From Bacillus safensis (lineage in GTDB: Bacteria; Bacillota; Bacilli; Bacillales; Bacillaceae): a stretch of DNA of 64,000 nt. The notes under the pieces were generated by a model that had not been told where the DNA came from, searched no databases, and worked only from the letters and a program-made list of their open reading frames with translations. This document shows, one piece after another, positions 56,377 through 64,000 of this stretch. The translations under genes were made by a program, and so were the position numbers. How positions within the stretch are numbered: the first letter of the stretch is position 1; each line of letters opens with the position of its first letter. The stretch spans positions 62,001 to 126,000 of the forward strand of contig BSBG01000004.1 in the NCBI GenBank assembly GCA_030159235.1, read 5' to 3'.

Positions 56377-57219
56377 TTAATCTCGTCTGAAAAATCCAAG
56401 AATATTGGTTGTTTGCACAATATTTGTAAAGGCTTTTGGATCGACTTCTTTAATAATTTGTTCAAGTTCATACAGTTCATACCTTGTAATGACGATCACC
56501 ATCATTTCCTTTTGCTCATTGGTAAATGCGCCTTTTGCAGGTACTGTCGTAATGCCTCTCACCATTTTTCCATAAATGGCTTCTTTGATTTCATCTGCTT
56601 TCTTCGTAACAATCATCGCAGTCAGCTTCTCATGTCTTGTATGGATGGCATCAATGACCCTTGTGGTCACATATAATGTGACAAGGGTATATAATGCTTT
56701 CTCCCAACCTTGTAATAATCCTGCTGTAAAAATGATGATTCCATTTAAAATGAAGAAATACGTACCGACTGGTTTATCTTTCCACTTCGCTAAGACCATG
56801 GCAACGATGTCGAGTCCGCCTGTTGATGCCCCGTATTTGAGCGTGATCCCAATTCCTACTGCGGATATGACACCGCCAAACACAGCATTTAATAAAATAT
56901 CGTGGGAAACACTCGTTTCTGGTAAGATACCGAGGAAAATGGTCGTCAGTGCAACACTGATGATGCTGTACAACGTAAAGGAACGGCCAACTTTCATCCA
57001 GCCTAAAATGCCGACTGGAATGTTTAAAATAAATAATAGAATCCCTGTTGATACATAAAATGGCGCATATTGATCGATTAAACTGGATAGCAGCTGGGCT
57101 ACCCCTGTAAAACCGCTCGCATATACGTCAGCTGGGATTAAGAATAAATTCAGTCCAATCGCATTGAGTAATGCACCAATAACGACGACAATGAGTTTTT
57201 TTGCTTCTCCAATGAACAT
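56377..57219 (-). CDS. yitT: YitT family membrane protein (DUF161/DUF2179)
   Basis: A 280-residue protein with five to six helices in residues 1-190 (LIVVVIGALLNAIGLNLFLIP, ...GGVISAVGIGITLKYGASTGGLDIVAM) and a C-terminal cytoplasmic DUF2179 domain (ITRYELYELEQIIKEVDPKAF). The family is common in Firmicutes and its transported substrate is not established. It is divergent from yitS; the BsuPI lipoprotein gene follows. Confidence 0.88.
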   Translation of the reverse strand: MFIGEAKKLIVVVIGALLNAIGLNLFLIPADVYASGFTGVAQLLSSLIDQYAPFYVSTGILLFILNIPVGILGWMKVGRSFTLYSIISVALTTIFLGILPETSVSHDILLNAVFGGVISAVGIGITLKYGASTGGLDIVAMVLAKWKDKPVGTYFFILNGIIIFTAGLLQGWEKALYTLVTLYVTTRVIDAIHTRHEKLTAMIVTKKADEIKEAIYGKMVRGITTVPAKGAFTNEQKEMMVIVITRYELYELEQIIKEVDPKAFTNIVQTTNILGFFRRD

Positions 57220-57358
57220 GTTGTCATTCCTCCACTTACCATTCTCTCTATGGTTTTCCCTAAAATTTAGAATTTGAACACGAAAAGATGATTTCTATGA
57301 TATAGTTAGGCTAAAAAGATGTAAATTATGGTTGATTTTTTAGAAAGAAGGGATTTAT

Positions 57359-58216
57359 ATGACTGTTCATATCATAGCAGACAGTGCTGCTGATCTGCCT
57401 CTTTCTTATTATGATGAACAAGGTATGACACTCATCCCGCTTCGCGTATTACTTGGCGAGCAGGAATTTGAGGATTTGGTCACCATTGAACCAAAACAAG
57501 TATTTGATGCGATGAGACAAGGAGCCAGTCCAAAAACGTCACAAGCTTCACCAAACCGAATCAAGGAAGCCTTTGTTTCTGCCGCACAAACCCATACATC
57601 TGCCATCTATGTTGCTTTTTCATCAGAGCTTTCAGGTACATACCAAACAGCTGTGATGATGGCTAGCGAAGTGAAGGAAGAATATCCTGATTTTGATTTA
57701 CGAATCATTGATTCTAAATGCGCTTCACTCGGCTATGGGCTTGCTGTCAAACACGCTCAATCACTTGCCATTGACGGAAATACAATACAAGAAATTGAAT
57801 CGTCTGTAAAGCATTTTTGTGAATCTTTACAACATATTTTTACTGTAGACGATTTATCGTATTTAGCAAGAGGCGGAAGAATCAGTAAAGCGTCCGCATT
57901 TGTTGGCGGTTTGTTAAGTATTAAACCCATTTTACATGTCGAAGATGGGAAACTTATTCCGCTCGAAAAAATACGCGGACGTAAAAAGCTGCTGAAACGA
58001 ATTATTGAACTGATGAAAGAACGCGGAACGGATTGGTCGAACCAAACGGTTGGCATTAGTCATGGTGATGATCCTGCACTTGCAGAAGACATGAAACAAC
58101 TGATCGAAGCCGAATTTCACCCTAAAGAAATTGATATTCATATCATCGGTGCCGCTGTTGGGTCCCATTCAGGACCTAGCACGCTTGCGATCTTTTTTAC
58201 AGGTAAACATTCATAA
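57359..58216 (+). CDS. yitS: YitS, DegV-family fatty-acid-binding protein
   Basis: A 285-residue DegV protein: [16 protein letters not shown] at the start, [25 protein letters not shown] and [27 protein letters not shown], all standard. Such proteins bind a fatty acid and pass it to FakA-type kinases for acyl phosphate formation; no fakA is adjacent. AGAAGGG precedes the ATG. Confidence 0.9.
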   Translation: MTVHIIADSAADLPLSYYDEQGMTLIPLRVLLGEQEFEDLVTIEPKQVFDAMRQGASPKTSQASPNRIKEAFVSAAQTHTSAIYVAFSSELSGTYQTAVMMASEVKEEYPDFDLRIIDSKCASLGYGLAVKHAQSLAIDGNTIQEIESSVKHFCESLQHIFTVDDLSYLARGGRISKASAFVGGLLSIKPILHVEDGKLIPLEKIRGRKKLLKRIIELMKERGTDWSNQTVGISHGDDPALAEDMKQLIEAEFHPKEIDIHIIGAAVGSHSGPSTLAIFFTGKHS

Positions 58217-58256
58217 AAAGCACCCTTCCCTGACACAACACGGGAAGGGTGCTTTT
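58216..58256. terminator. Bidirectional terminator yitS/mcp
   Basis: A 15-bp stem AAAAGCACCCTTCCC (58216-58230) with GGGAAGGGTGCTTTT (58242-58256). Confidence 0.95.
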
Positions 58257-58257
58257 C

Positions 58258-59907
58258 TTATGATAGTTTAAATCGATGGACGGTTTCATTTAACCTCGCC
58301 GTCATACTCATCAATTCTTCTACCTGTTTATTCATTTGATGGAACGATTGCAGCTGTTCATTGGCCGAGGCAGAAATTTCTTCACTGCCAGCTGCTGTTT
58401 CTTCTACAACCGCACTAATGTTTTCAATCGAGTGCAGCACTTGTCCGCCAAGCTCTGTTGATTGCATAATTTGGTCATTTAAGACAGCCATTTCTTGTTT
58501 AATATGCTGCGCTTTTGTTTCTATATTTTCAAAGGAGTGTGAGGTTTTGTCCATCGCATCCTGCTGCTGAAGTGAAAGCTTGACGCCTTCTTGAACAGTT
58601 TGACTGATGGATTGAATGCCTCTTTCAATATGACCGACCATGTCAAAGATTTGTCTTGTTGCGTTAGACGATTCATCGGCAAGCTTCCGAATTTCATCTG
58701 CTACAACGGCAAAGCCTTTTCCTGCTTCACCTGCTCTTGCCGCTTCAATCGCCGCGTTTAAGGAAAGCAGGTTTGTCTGGTCCGCAATGTCAGAAACCGT
58801 TTTGGCCATGTCCGAGATTCCGCTGGCGTATTGCGTGAATTCTCCTGCTGACTCTTCGATTTGTCTCGTTGCATGTGTATTTTTTTCAATTGCTATTTTT
58901 GTTTCTGTTAATGTGTTCTTTCCGCTTTCCACTGCTTCGATCGCATCCTCTGTACTGCGGATGACTGTTTGAGAGCGTTCAGAATTTTTATGTCCATGCT
59001 GGTCCATTCTCTCAATTAAACTGACGCCATGCTGGAGATCTTCTGAAATGGCTTGTGATCCATTTGCCATTTCATCTGTCGAGACAGATACTTGATTTGC
59101 AGATTCCATCATCTTTTTGTTTTCATCATCCAGATGGATCGAGAATGTCTCTATTCGAGTGGAAACCTGACTGATTTCTTTAATCAGACTAACCAGCTGA
59201 TCTGTCATTTGATTAAAGGATTCATTCAATCCGCCAATTTCATCCTTACGCTGAATATCCATCCGCTCCACAGCAAGATTGCCTTCTGCGATCTGCTTTG
59301 CTCTGTAGGATAGTGATTTGATGGGCGTCACGATGGATCGTGTTAATCCAATATTCAAAAAGACGGCAATGACAATCAGTGTGAGCGCTGAGACGAGTGC
59401 ACTTGTGATAATCCATTGCACATTGTCTTCTGCTTTCTGTAGATTTTGTTTATACGCTTCTTCCGCTCTTTTATTCATCGTATACACGTCATTTAAGACG
59501 CCATCAATTCTTGCTGCTACACGCCTTGCATCCGAGGCGTTTTTTTCACCGATGGCATTGCCCGCTTCCTTGGTCCACGAGTCATATTTTGAATTTAACC
59601 TTGTTAATGCATCTTTGTTCATATTTCCTGTATGTTTGTTTAACGTTTGCAGCTGTTTTTTTGCTGTAGAAATGTCGTTTTGAACGATGTCTAGCTGTTC
59701 ATCTGAGAGGGTCATCGAATAATTGGTCATAGCTTGTTCGAGGCTTTCAAGATCTGCCTTCGTTTTTTGTACGTTTAATAAGGTTTGGACATCTGTCTCA
59801 TTTGATGATTGGATCTTTGTCATGCTGACAATGATAAAGGCGATGACGCCAACAGCTAAAAGAAGTGAGATAAGTGAGTTGAGTAATATTTTGATGCGTA
59901 AGCTCAT
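58258..59907 (-). CDS. Methyl-accepting chemotaxis protein
   Basis: A 549-residue chemoreceptor. TM1 about 9-29, a four-helix-bundle extracellular sensor about 30-164 (no Cache domain), TM2 about 165-189, HAMP about 190-242 ([18 protein letters not shown]), then the coiled-coil signalling domain with the invariant tip [20 protein letters not shown] near residues 384-402. It signals to CheA through CheW. Its ATG overlaps the stop of the upstream BMP lipoprotein gene by 4 bp, which suggests the lipoprotein presents a ligand. The closest B. subtilis receptors by architecture are TlpC/YvaQ-like; this locus lacks one there, as I recall. Confidence 0.9.
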   Translation of the reverse strand: MSLRIKILLNSLISLLLAVGVIAFIIVSMTKIQSSNETDVQTLLNVQKTKADLESLEQAMTNYSMTLSDEQLDIVQNDISTAKKQLQTLNKHTGNMNKDALTRLNSKYDSWTKEAGNAIGEKNASDARRVAARIDGVLNDVYTMNKRAEEAYKQNLQKAEDNVQWIITSALVSALTLIVIAVFLNIGLTRSIVTPIKSLSYRAKQIAEGNLAVERMDIQRKDEIGGLNESFNQMTDQLVSLIKEISQVSTRIETFSIHLDDENKKMMESANQVSVSTDEMANGSQAISEDLQHGVSLIERMDQHGHKNSERSQTVIRSTEDAIEAVESGKNTLTETKIAIEKNTHATRQIEESAGEFTQYASGISDMAKTVSDIADQTNLLSLNAAIEAARAGEAGKGFAVVADEIRKLADESSNATRQIFDMVGHIERGIQSISQTVQEGVKLSLQQQDAMDKTSHSFENIETKAQHIKQEMAVLNDQIMQSTELGGQVLHSIENISAVVEETAAGSEEISASANEQLQSFHQMNKQVEELMSMTARLNETVHRFKLS

Positions 59908-60881
59908 GATGCGCCTCCCTCTTCTTTCAGAAGCGTTTGCTTCAGTCCATTTAATTTTTTGGTTAATGTTTCAGCATTTTTCAACACCCGGATTCTTGCC
60001 ATCTCGATGCCATCATTGCTTAAATCATAGACAACATGCCCGCTTTTTATTTGATTGCTTTTGACAAGCTGTTCGCTGAATTGATAGACCACTTCATCGA
60101 CTTTTTTCACCATAGACGAAATCACCGCTTTTTCAGCGGTATAATACTGATCGCTGTCTACACCAATAGCATATTTCCCCTGCGTTTGTGCTTCTTTTAA
60201 TACGCCGACACCAGTGAAGCCGGCTGCGGCATATAAAACGTCTACTTTCTTTTTAATCATGCCTTTGGCTATTCTACTGCCTTTGCCTGCATCACTAAAT
60301 GTACCGGCATAGGTGGATAATATCTTGATTTTCGGATTGACTGATTTGGCGCCCTTTTGAAATCCTTTTTCAAAACGATGGATGACATCTGCATCAACAC
60401 CGCCAACAAACCCAATGACATCGCTTTTCGTTGTCATCGCGGCAAGTGCACCCGCTAAATAGCTGCCTTCCTCTTCTTTAAACGTCACAGAAGTCACATT
60501 TTTTAGCTCAGATACGGCATCGATGAGCAAGAATTGCTTCCTCGGATATTTCTTTGCGACTTTTTCTAAGTCTTCTTGCATACTGAAGCCTACACCGATG
60601 ATGAGATCATTGCCTTCTTTTACGAGCTCTGTCAGCCCTTTTTCATATGTATCAGTTTCTGCAATTTCTCTATAATCAAATTCAATGCCAAGCTCATCAC
60701 GCGCTTTTTCTAATCCTTTAAATGATGAATCATTAAATGATTGATCACCAAGGCCATCATCTGTGAGCATAACGCCAATATGCTTCGCAGTTGATGCCGG
60801 CGATCCCTCCTGTTTGTTACTGCATGCGGCAAGCACCATGAGCATAGCTGCCATCAGAAGTAATGAAATTTTCACTTTCAT
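59904..60881 (-). CDS. BMP/PnrA-type ligand-binding lipoprotein
   Basis: A 325-residue solute-binding protein. Lipoprotein signal [20 protein letters not shown] (Cys20), then [77 protein letters not shown] and [16 protein letters not shown] with VGVDSDQY. These are the blocks of the BMP family that binds purine nucleosides (PnrA, NupN/YufN). No ABC permease is nearby; the next gene, overlapping by 4 bp, is a chemoreceptor. ATG 60881 follows AAGGAG at 11 nt. It differs clearly from the paralogous Med in this window. Confidence 0.88.
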   Translation of the reverse strand: MKVKISLLLMAAMLMVLAACSNKQEGSPASTAKHIGVMLTDDGLGDQSFNDSSFKGLEKARDELGIEFDYREIAETDTYEKGLTELVKEGNDLIIGVGFSMQEDLEKVAKKYPRKQFLLIDAVSELKNVTSVTFKEEEGSYLAGALAAMTTKSDVIGFVGGVDADVIHRFEKGFQKGAKSVNPKIKILSTYAGTFSDAGKGSRIAKGMIKKKVDVLYAAAGFTGVGVLKEAQTQGKYAIGVDSDQYYTAEKAVISSMVKKVDEVVYQFSEQLVKSNQIKSGHVVYDLSNDGIEMARIRVLKNAETLTKKLNGLKQTLLKEEGGAS

Positions 60882-60918
60882 CCAAAAACACACTCCTTTT
60901 ATCATCCTTACTCCTTTT

Positions 60919-60944
60919 TTATCGGATTTAAGAGGCGTTGTTTC
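60919..60944 (-). promoter_or_regulatory. Candidate sigma-D promoter of the lipoprotein-mcp pair
   Basis: Minus strand GAAA (60941-60944), 14 bp, TCCGATAA (60919-60926). It is close to the motility sigma-D consensus TAAA-N15-GCCGATAT, and consistent with a chemotaxis gene. Confidence 0.5.
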
Positions 60945-61020
60945 AATGATATAGTGAAGGTTCATCAGCTTTTTTATGACTTTTTTCATAGAAAAAATCC
61001 ATTATTTATGATAAAAATAA

Positions 61021-61047
61021 AAAAAGTGAGCAAATGCTCACTTTTTC
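61021..61047 (-). terminator. Terminator of yitL
   Basis: AAAAAGTGAGCA (61021-61032) with TGCTCACTTTTT (61035-61046), at the yitL stop codon. U-run on the minus strand. Confidence 0.88.
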
Positions 61048-61886
61048 TCGTATGTCCAGCCTTCTTTTTGGTAAACTAGACCATTTTTCATGAGGTGACC
61101 TAATGCCCGTTTAAAGGCTGCCTTGCTCATTTGAAATCTTTCACGGATGTCCTCTGGATCACTTTTGTCCCCATAAGGCATGGCGCCGTTTCTTGTTCTC
61201 ATATAGGTCAAAATTTCTTCTGCATCAACAGATAACGCATCTTGTTTTCTCGGAAGAAGCGAAACATTCACGGTTCCATCCTCTTTCACTGCGATGACGC
61301 GTCCTGTTACAGTCGATCCTAATCTTGGCTCTTCTTTTCGTTCTGTTCGGTGGATAAACCCACGCACGCCTGTATCTGTCAGCATAAAAGAGCCTGTCGC
61401 AATTAAGCGATAAATCGTTCCTGTGATTTCTTTGTTCATTAAGGTTTCTGGCGCCTCAGTAAACAATTCGCTGATCACATCTTCAGTGGCTGGCTTTGCA
61501 AACATTCTGCCGTAGCTTGTGACTTTCAGCATACAGTAGAGTTTGTCTCCTTTTTTCGGCCATGCTTCCTCAAAAGGCGGGAGATGTTCTGTTGCAACAA
61601 GTGCATCCTTTGATAGTCCAACATCGACAAATGCGCCCATGTCTTCTACCACGTCTACAACTTCTACCCATCCATATGTATGCGCGTTAATTGTAGGAAT
61701 TTTCATTGTAGCAGCGAGTCTTTCTTCATGATCTACATATAAATAGACCTCTACTTCATCTCGGTCATCAAGATCCTCTGTCATCTCACTGCGGTGCAGG
61801 AGGACCGAATCTTCACCATCTGTTAAAAAGTAGCCGTATTCCATTTCATTCTCTATTTGCAAGGTCAGTTGCTCACCTGGTCTCAT
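61038..61886 (-). CDS. yitL: YitL, CvfB-type S1 RNA-binding protein
   Basis: 282 residues: tandem S1-like OB folds (EYGYFLTDGEDSVLLHRSEM, YGWVEVVDVVEDMGAFVDVGLSKDALV and a third near RGFIHRTERKEEPRLGSTV) and a C-terminal winged helix (RFQMSKAAFKRALGHLMKNGLVYQKEGWTY). This is the CvfB architecture. CvfB binds RNA and affects virulence and RNA turnover in other Firmicutes. GGAAGAGAAC precedes the ATG. Confidence 0.88.
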   Translation of the reverse strand: MRPGEQLTLQIENEMEYGYFLTDGEDSVLLHRSEMTEDLDDRDEVEVYLYVDHEERLAATMKIPTINAHTYGWVEVVDVVEDMGAFVDVGLSKDALVATEHLPPFEEAWPKKGDKLYCMLKVTSYGRMFAKPATEDVISELFTEAPETLMNKEITGTIYRLIATGSFMLTDTGVRGFIHRTERKEEPRLGSTVTGRVIAVKEDGTVNVSLLPRKQDALSVDAEEILTYMRTRNGAMPYGDKSDPEDIRERFQMSKAAFKRALGHLMKNGLVYQKEGWTYEKK

Positions 61887-62111
61887 GTTCTCTTCCTTCC
61901 TATCTGCCCATCAAAGAGCGTTCGTTCATCTTTTGATTCTCTTTATTCTACTATACTTCTCCCCACATGAACATCTCTAGTTCTGTTAGCTAAAGTGGAC
62001 AAACTGGACACGATTTATACCGCAGCCGGCTGTACTCTTCGATAAAGTTTTCTTCTTCTCCTATTTGCATGATAAAATAGATGCAATATCTATTCTTGGA
62101 GGTCATGTGTG
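61887..62111. other. Divergent spacer yitL/yitK
   Basis: 225 bp without an ORF. Apart from the yitK ribosome binding site (GGAGG near 62098) I see no confident promoter or RNA element. Confidence 0.4.
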
Positions 62112-62603
62112 ATGGCAAAAGAAAGCTCATTTGACATTGTATCGAAGGTTGAACTGCCTGAGGTGCAAAACGCTGTTCAGGCAGCGTTGAAAGAAATTAA
62201 AAACCGCTATGATTTTAAAGGAAGTAAAAGTGACATTTCTCTCGAAAAAGAGGAGCTCGTTCTCATTTCTGATGATGACTTCAAGCTTGAGCAGCTAAAA
62301 GATGTCCTTGTGACAAAACTGATCAAACGAAATGTTCCAACTAAGAACATCGACTACGGAAAAACGGAGCATGCTCTTGGCGGAACAGTACGCCAGCGTG
62401 CGAAGCTGATCAGCGGGATTGATCAAGACAACGCTAAAAAGATCAACGCACTCATTAAACAATCCGGCATCAAAGTGAAATCACAATTTCAGGATGACCA
62501 AGTGCGTGTGACAGGGAAAAATAAAGATGATTTACAAGAGGTTATTTCTCTTATGCGCAAGGCTGATTTGCCGATTGAAGTCCAATTTATAAATTTTCGA
62601 TAA
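62112..62603 (+). CDS. yitK: YitK, YajQ-family nucleotide-binding protein
   Basis: A 163-residue UPF0234/YajQ protein: [40 protein letters not shown] and [21 protein letters not shown]. YajQ folds as two RRM-like domains and binds RNA or, in some species, cyclic di-GMP. ATG 62112 is 9 nt from GGAGG; the GTG at 62109 is the alternative. It is followed by the SAM riboswitch of yitJ. Confidence 0.93.
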   Translation: MAKESSFDIVSKVELPEVQNAVQAALKEIKNRYDFKGSKSDISLEKEELVLISDDDFKLEQLKDVLVTKLIKRNVPTKNIDYGKTEHALGGTVRQRAKLISGIDQDNAKKINALIKQSGIKVKSQFQDDQVRVTGKNKDDLQEVISLMRKADLPIEVQFINFR

Positions 62604-62618
62604 ATTTCAAATTTTCCA

Positions 62619-62647
62619 TTGATTATTTCTGAATTTTTCGTTACAGT
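62619..62647 (+). promoter_or_regulatory. Candidate promoter of the S-box-yitJ transcript
   Basis: TTGATT (62619-62624), 17 bp, TACAGT (62642-62647). It places the start about 30 nt before the aptamer. A second TTGACA at 62667-62672 would put its -10 inside P1 and is less likely. Confidence 0.4.
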
Positions 62648-62685
62648 TGATGGAAGTTCAATTCATTGACATCTTCATATCGCTT

Positions 62686-62807
62686 TCTTATCAAGAGAGG
62701 CAGAGGGACTGGCCCTGTGAAGCCTCAGCAACCGGTGTAGGTAGAAATGTATTTTCTATGACCAAGGTGCTAAATCCAGCAAGCAACTGCTTGGAAGATA
62801 AGGAGAA
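62686..62807 (+). promoter_or_regulatory. SAM-I (S-box) riboswitch aptamer
   Basis: CTTATCAAGAGAGGCAGAGG, GGACTGGCCC, GAAGCCTCAGCAACCGG, AAGGTGCTAAATCCAGCAAG and GATAAGGAG are the S-box conserved blocks. P1 pairs 62688-62693 with 62797-62802. It controls yitJ. Confidence 0.97.
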
Positions 62808-62823
62808 GAATAACGATACAGCC

Positions 62824-62857
62824 AAAAAGTCTTCTTCTTATCAGAAGGCTTTTTTTG
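62824..62857 (+). terminator. Expression-platform terminator of the SAM riboswitch
   Basis: AAAAAGTCTTCT (62824-62835) with AGAAGGCTTTTT (62843-62854) plus T-run. The segment TTCTTCTTATC (62832-62842) can pair instead with the P1 3' strand GATAAGGAGAAGAA (62797-62810), the antiterminator. Confidence 0.93.
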
Positions 62858-62882
62858 TTACATAGAATTAAGGAGGAATACA

Positions 62883-64000
62883 ATGGGCCTATTACAAGAC
62901 TTACAAAACCGCGTACTGATTGCTGACGGAGCAATGGGAACACTTTTATATTCTTACGGCATTGACCGCTGCTTTGAAGAATTAAATTTATCGAAAGAGG
63001 ATGAAGTGAAACGCGTGCACGAGGCATATGTGCAGGCTGGTGCTGACATCATTCAAACGAACACATACGGCGCAAATTATATTAAACTATCACGCTACGG
63101 TTTAGAGGAAGAAGCGAAACGCATCAATACAAAGGCTGTACAAATCGCAAAAGCAGCCGCAGGCTCCGCTTATGTACTCGGGACGATCGGCGGCATTCGA
63201 ACGTTTAACAAAAATGCCTACTCTATAGAAGAGATCAAACGAAGCTTTAGAGAGCAGCTGTACATCCTATTAAATGAAGAGCCTGATGGATTATTGCTTG
63301 AAACGTATTATGACATAGAAGAAGCGAAGGCTGTTCTTCAAATTGCACGCAAAGAAACGAGTCTTCCAATTGTCATGAATGTCTCTATGCATGAACAAGG
63401 CGTTTTGCAGGATGGTACCCCGCTGAAGGATGGTTTAACGGAATTATCGTCTCTTGGCGCAGATGTCGTCGGCATCAACTGCAGGCTGGGCCCTTATCAC
63501 ATGATTCAGGCACTCGAAGGTGTGCCACTTTTAGAAAATTCGCATTTATCTGTCTATCCTAACAGCAGTCTCCCCTCTCTTGAAGAAGGCAGACTCGTTT
63601 ATGATACAGATAACGATTATTTCCGAAAAAGTGCACTTGAATTTAGAAATCAGGGCGCACGCATTATCGGAGGCTGCTGCGGAACAACACCTCAGCACAT
63701 TAGCGCAATGGCTGAAGCGGTCAAAGATTTAGCACCGATCACTGAAAAAGAAGTGAAAGTGTTTAAAGAAGAAATCATTTCGATCCAAGATCAGCGCACT
63801 GAACCTGGCCTTGATGAGCTGGCTGTGAAAAAAAGAACGATTATCGTAGAGCTAGATCCGCCAAAGAAACTGAACTTCGAAAAATTTCTCGTCGCTGCAA
63901 ATGAATTAAAAAGTGCAGGCATTGATGCGTTGACGTTAGCCGATAATTCTCTTGCCACCCCGCGCATTAGCAATGTAGCTTGCGGCGCATTATTAAAGCA
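62883..64000 (+). CDS. yitJ: YitJ, homocysteine S-methyltransferase/methylenetetrahydrofolate reductase (partial, 3' end outside window)
   Basis: 372 codons are visible. Residues 1-290 form a homocysteine-binding domain with Zn ligands GINC and [10 protein letters not shown], beginning [16 protein letters not shown]. From about residue 325 ([19 protein letters not shown]) the MetF-type TIM barrel begins. The fusion would both produce methyl-THF and transfer methyl groups for methionine synthesis. AAGGAGG precedes ATG 62883. It is controlled by the S-box upstream. Confidence 0.95.
   Translation, partial: MGLLQDLQNRVLIADGAMGTLLYSYGIDRCFEELNLSKEDEVKRVHEAYVQAGADIIQTNTYGANYIKLSRYGLEEEAKRINTKAVQIAKAAAGSAYVLGTIGGIRTFNKNAYSIEEIKRSFREQLYILLNEEPDGLLLETYYDIEEAKAVLQIARKETSLPIVMNVSMHEQGVLQDGTPLKDGLTELSSLGADVVGINCRLGPYHMIQALEGVPLLENSHLSVYPNSSLPSLEEGRLVYDTDNDYFRKSALEFRNQGARIIGGCCGTTPQHISAMAEAVKDLAPITEKEVKVFKEEIISIQDQRTEPGLDELAVKKRTIIVELDPPKKLNFEKFLVAANELKSAGIDALTLADNSLATPRISNVACGALLK

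Noticed and set aside
56576..57058. 160-codon plus-strand ORF
   Set aside because: Antisense shadow of yitT; the hydrophobic look comes from the complementary membrane codons.
62647..62865. 72-codon plus-strand ORF before yitJ
   Set aside because: It coincides with the SAM riboswitch aptamer and terminator.

Overview
The window is a low-GC Firmicutes chromosome segment from a Bacillus of the B. pumilus/safensis/altitudinis type. Inside the window the protein sequences and gene order run from the tenI-tenA end to yitJ and follow, in reverse, the yitJ-to-tenI region of the B. subtilis chromosome. This identification rests on recalled family sequences and synteny; no database search was run. 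There is no rRNA, tRNA, CRISPR array, transposase, integrase or prophage. Almost everything is conserved core genome, with a few genes or elements that break the synteny.

Layout. 1-3.0 kb: thiamine salvage (tenA, partial tenI) behind a TPP riboswitch, then a Kef-type antiporter (yjbQ). 3.2-10.5 kb: prpE, a pseudouridine synthase, NAD kinase, a small alarmone synthetase, yjbL, a CYTH protein, a lytic transglycosylase, truncated haemoglobin and the Spx adaptor spxH. 10.5-18.4 kb: pepF, the competence genes coiA and mecA with a cardiolipin synthase between them, a TerC-family protein, and the thiol-stress pair yjbC-spx. 19-33.2 kb: two complete oligopeptide ABC importers (opp and app) flanking trpS, which has a tryptophan T-box leader, and yjbA. 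33.3-41.6 kb: yjaZ, fatty-acid initiation genes fabHA-fabF under a clear FapR operator, yjzB, comZ-med, yjaV, yjaU, yjzD, an MFS permease and yjzC. 41.7-51.1 kb: the arginine operon argCJBD-carAB-argF. 51.2-62.6 kb: the yit cluster (yitZ, yitY, yitW, yitV, yitU, two tiny genes, a BsuPI-like lipoprotein, yitT, yitS, a lipoprotein-chemoreceptor pair, yitL, yitK). 62.7-64 kb: a SAM (S-box) riboswitch and the start of yitJ.

Several regulatory sites can be read directly. They are the TPP, T-box and SAM leaders with terminators and plausible antiterminators, the FapR box at fabHA, an ECF-sigma promoter at yjbC, PerR-like and YodB-like sequences at spx, an ARG-box-like site before carA, and intrinsic terminators at nearly every operon end. 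Themes that recur are stress-protein turnover (spx, spxH, yjbC, mecA), competence (coiA, mecA, comZ, med), peptide uptake, and amino-acid/cofactor feedback.

I found no obvious large undescribed system. The best leads are: (i) an interspersed ~150-165 bp structured repeat, with two full copies and one remnant, one copy flanked by an exact 25-bp duplication of the opp terminator hairpin; (ii) an overlapping gene pair of a BMP/PnrA-type binding lipoprotein and a methyl-accepting chemotaxis protein with a sigma-D-like promoter; (iii) loss of the first Cys of the SpxH CxxC motif; (iv) a lipoprotein form of the BsuPI protease-inhibitor domain; (v) two tiny genes after yitU behind a candidate forespore-type promoter; and (vi) an in-frame membrane-helix-coding extension upstream of pepF.
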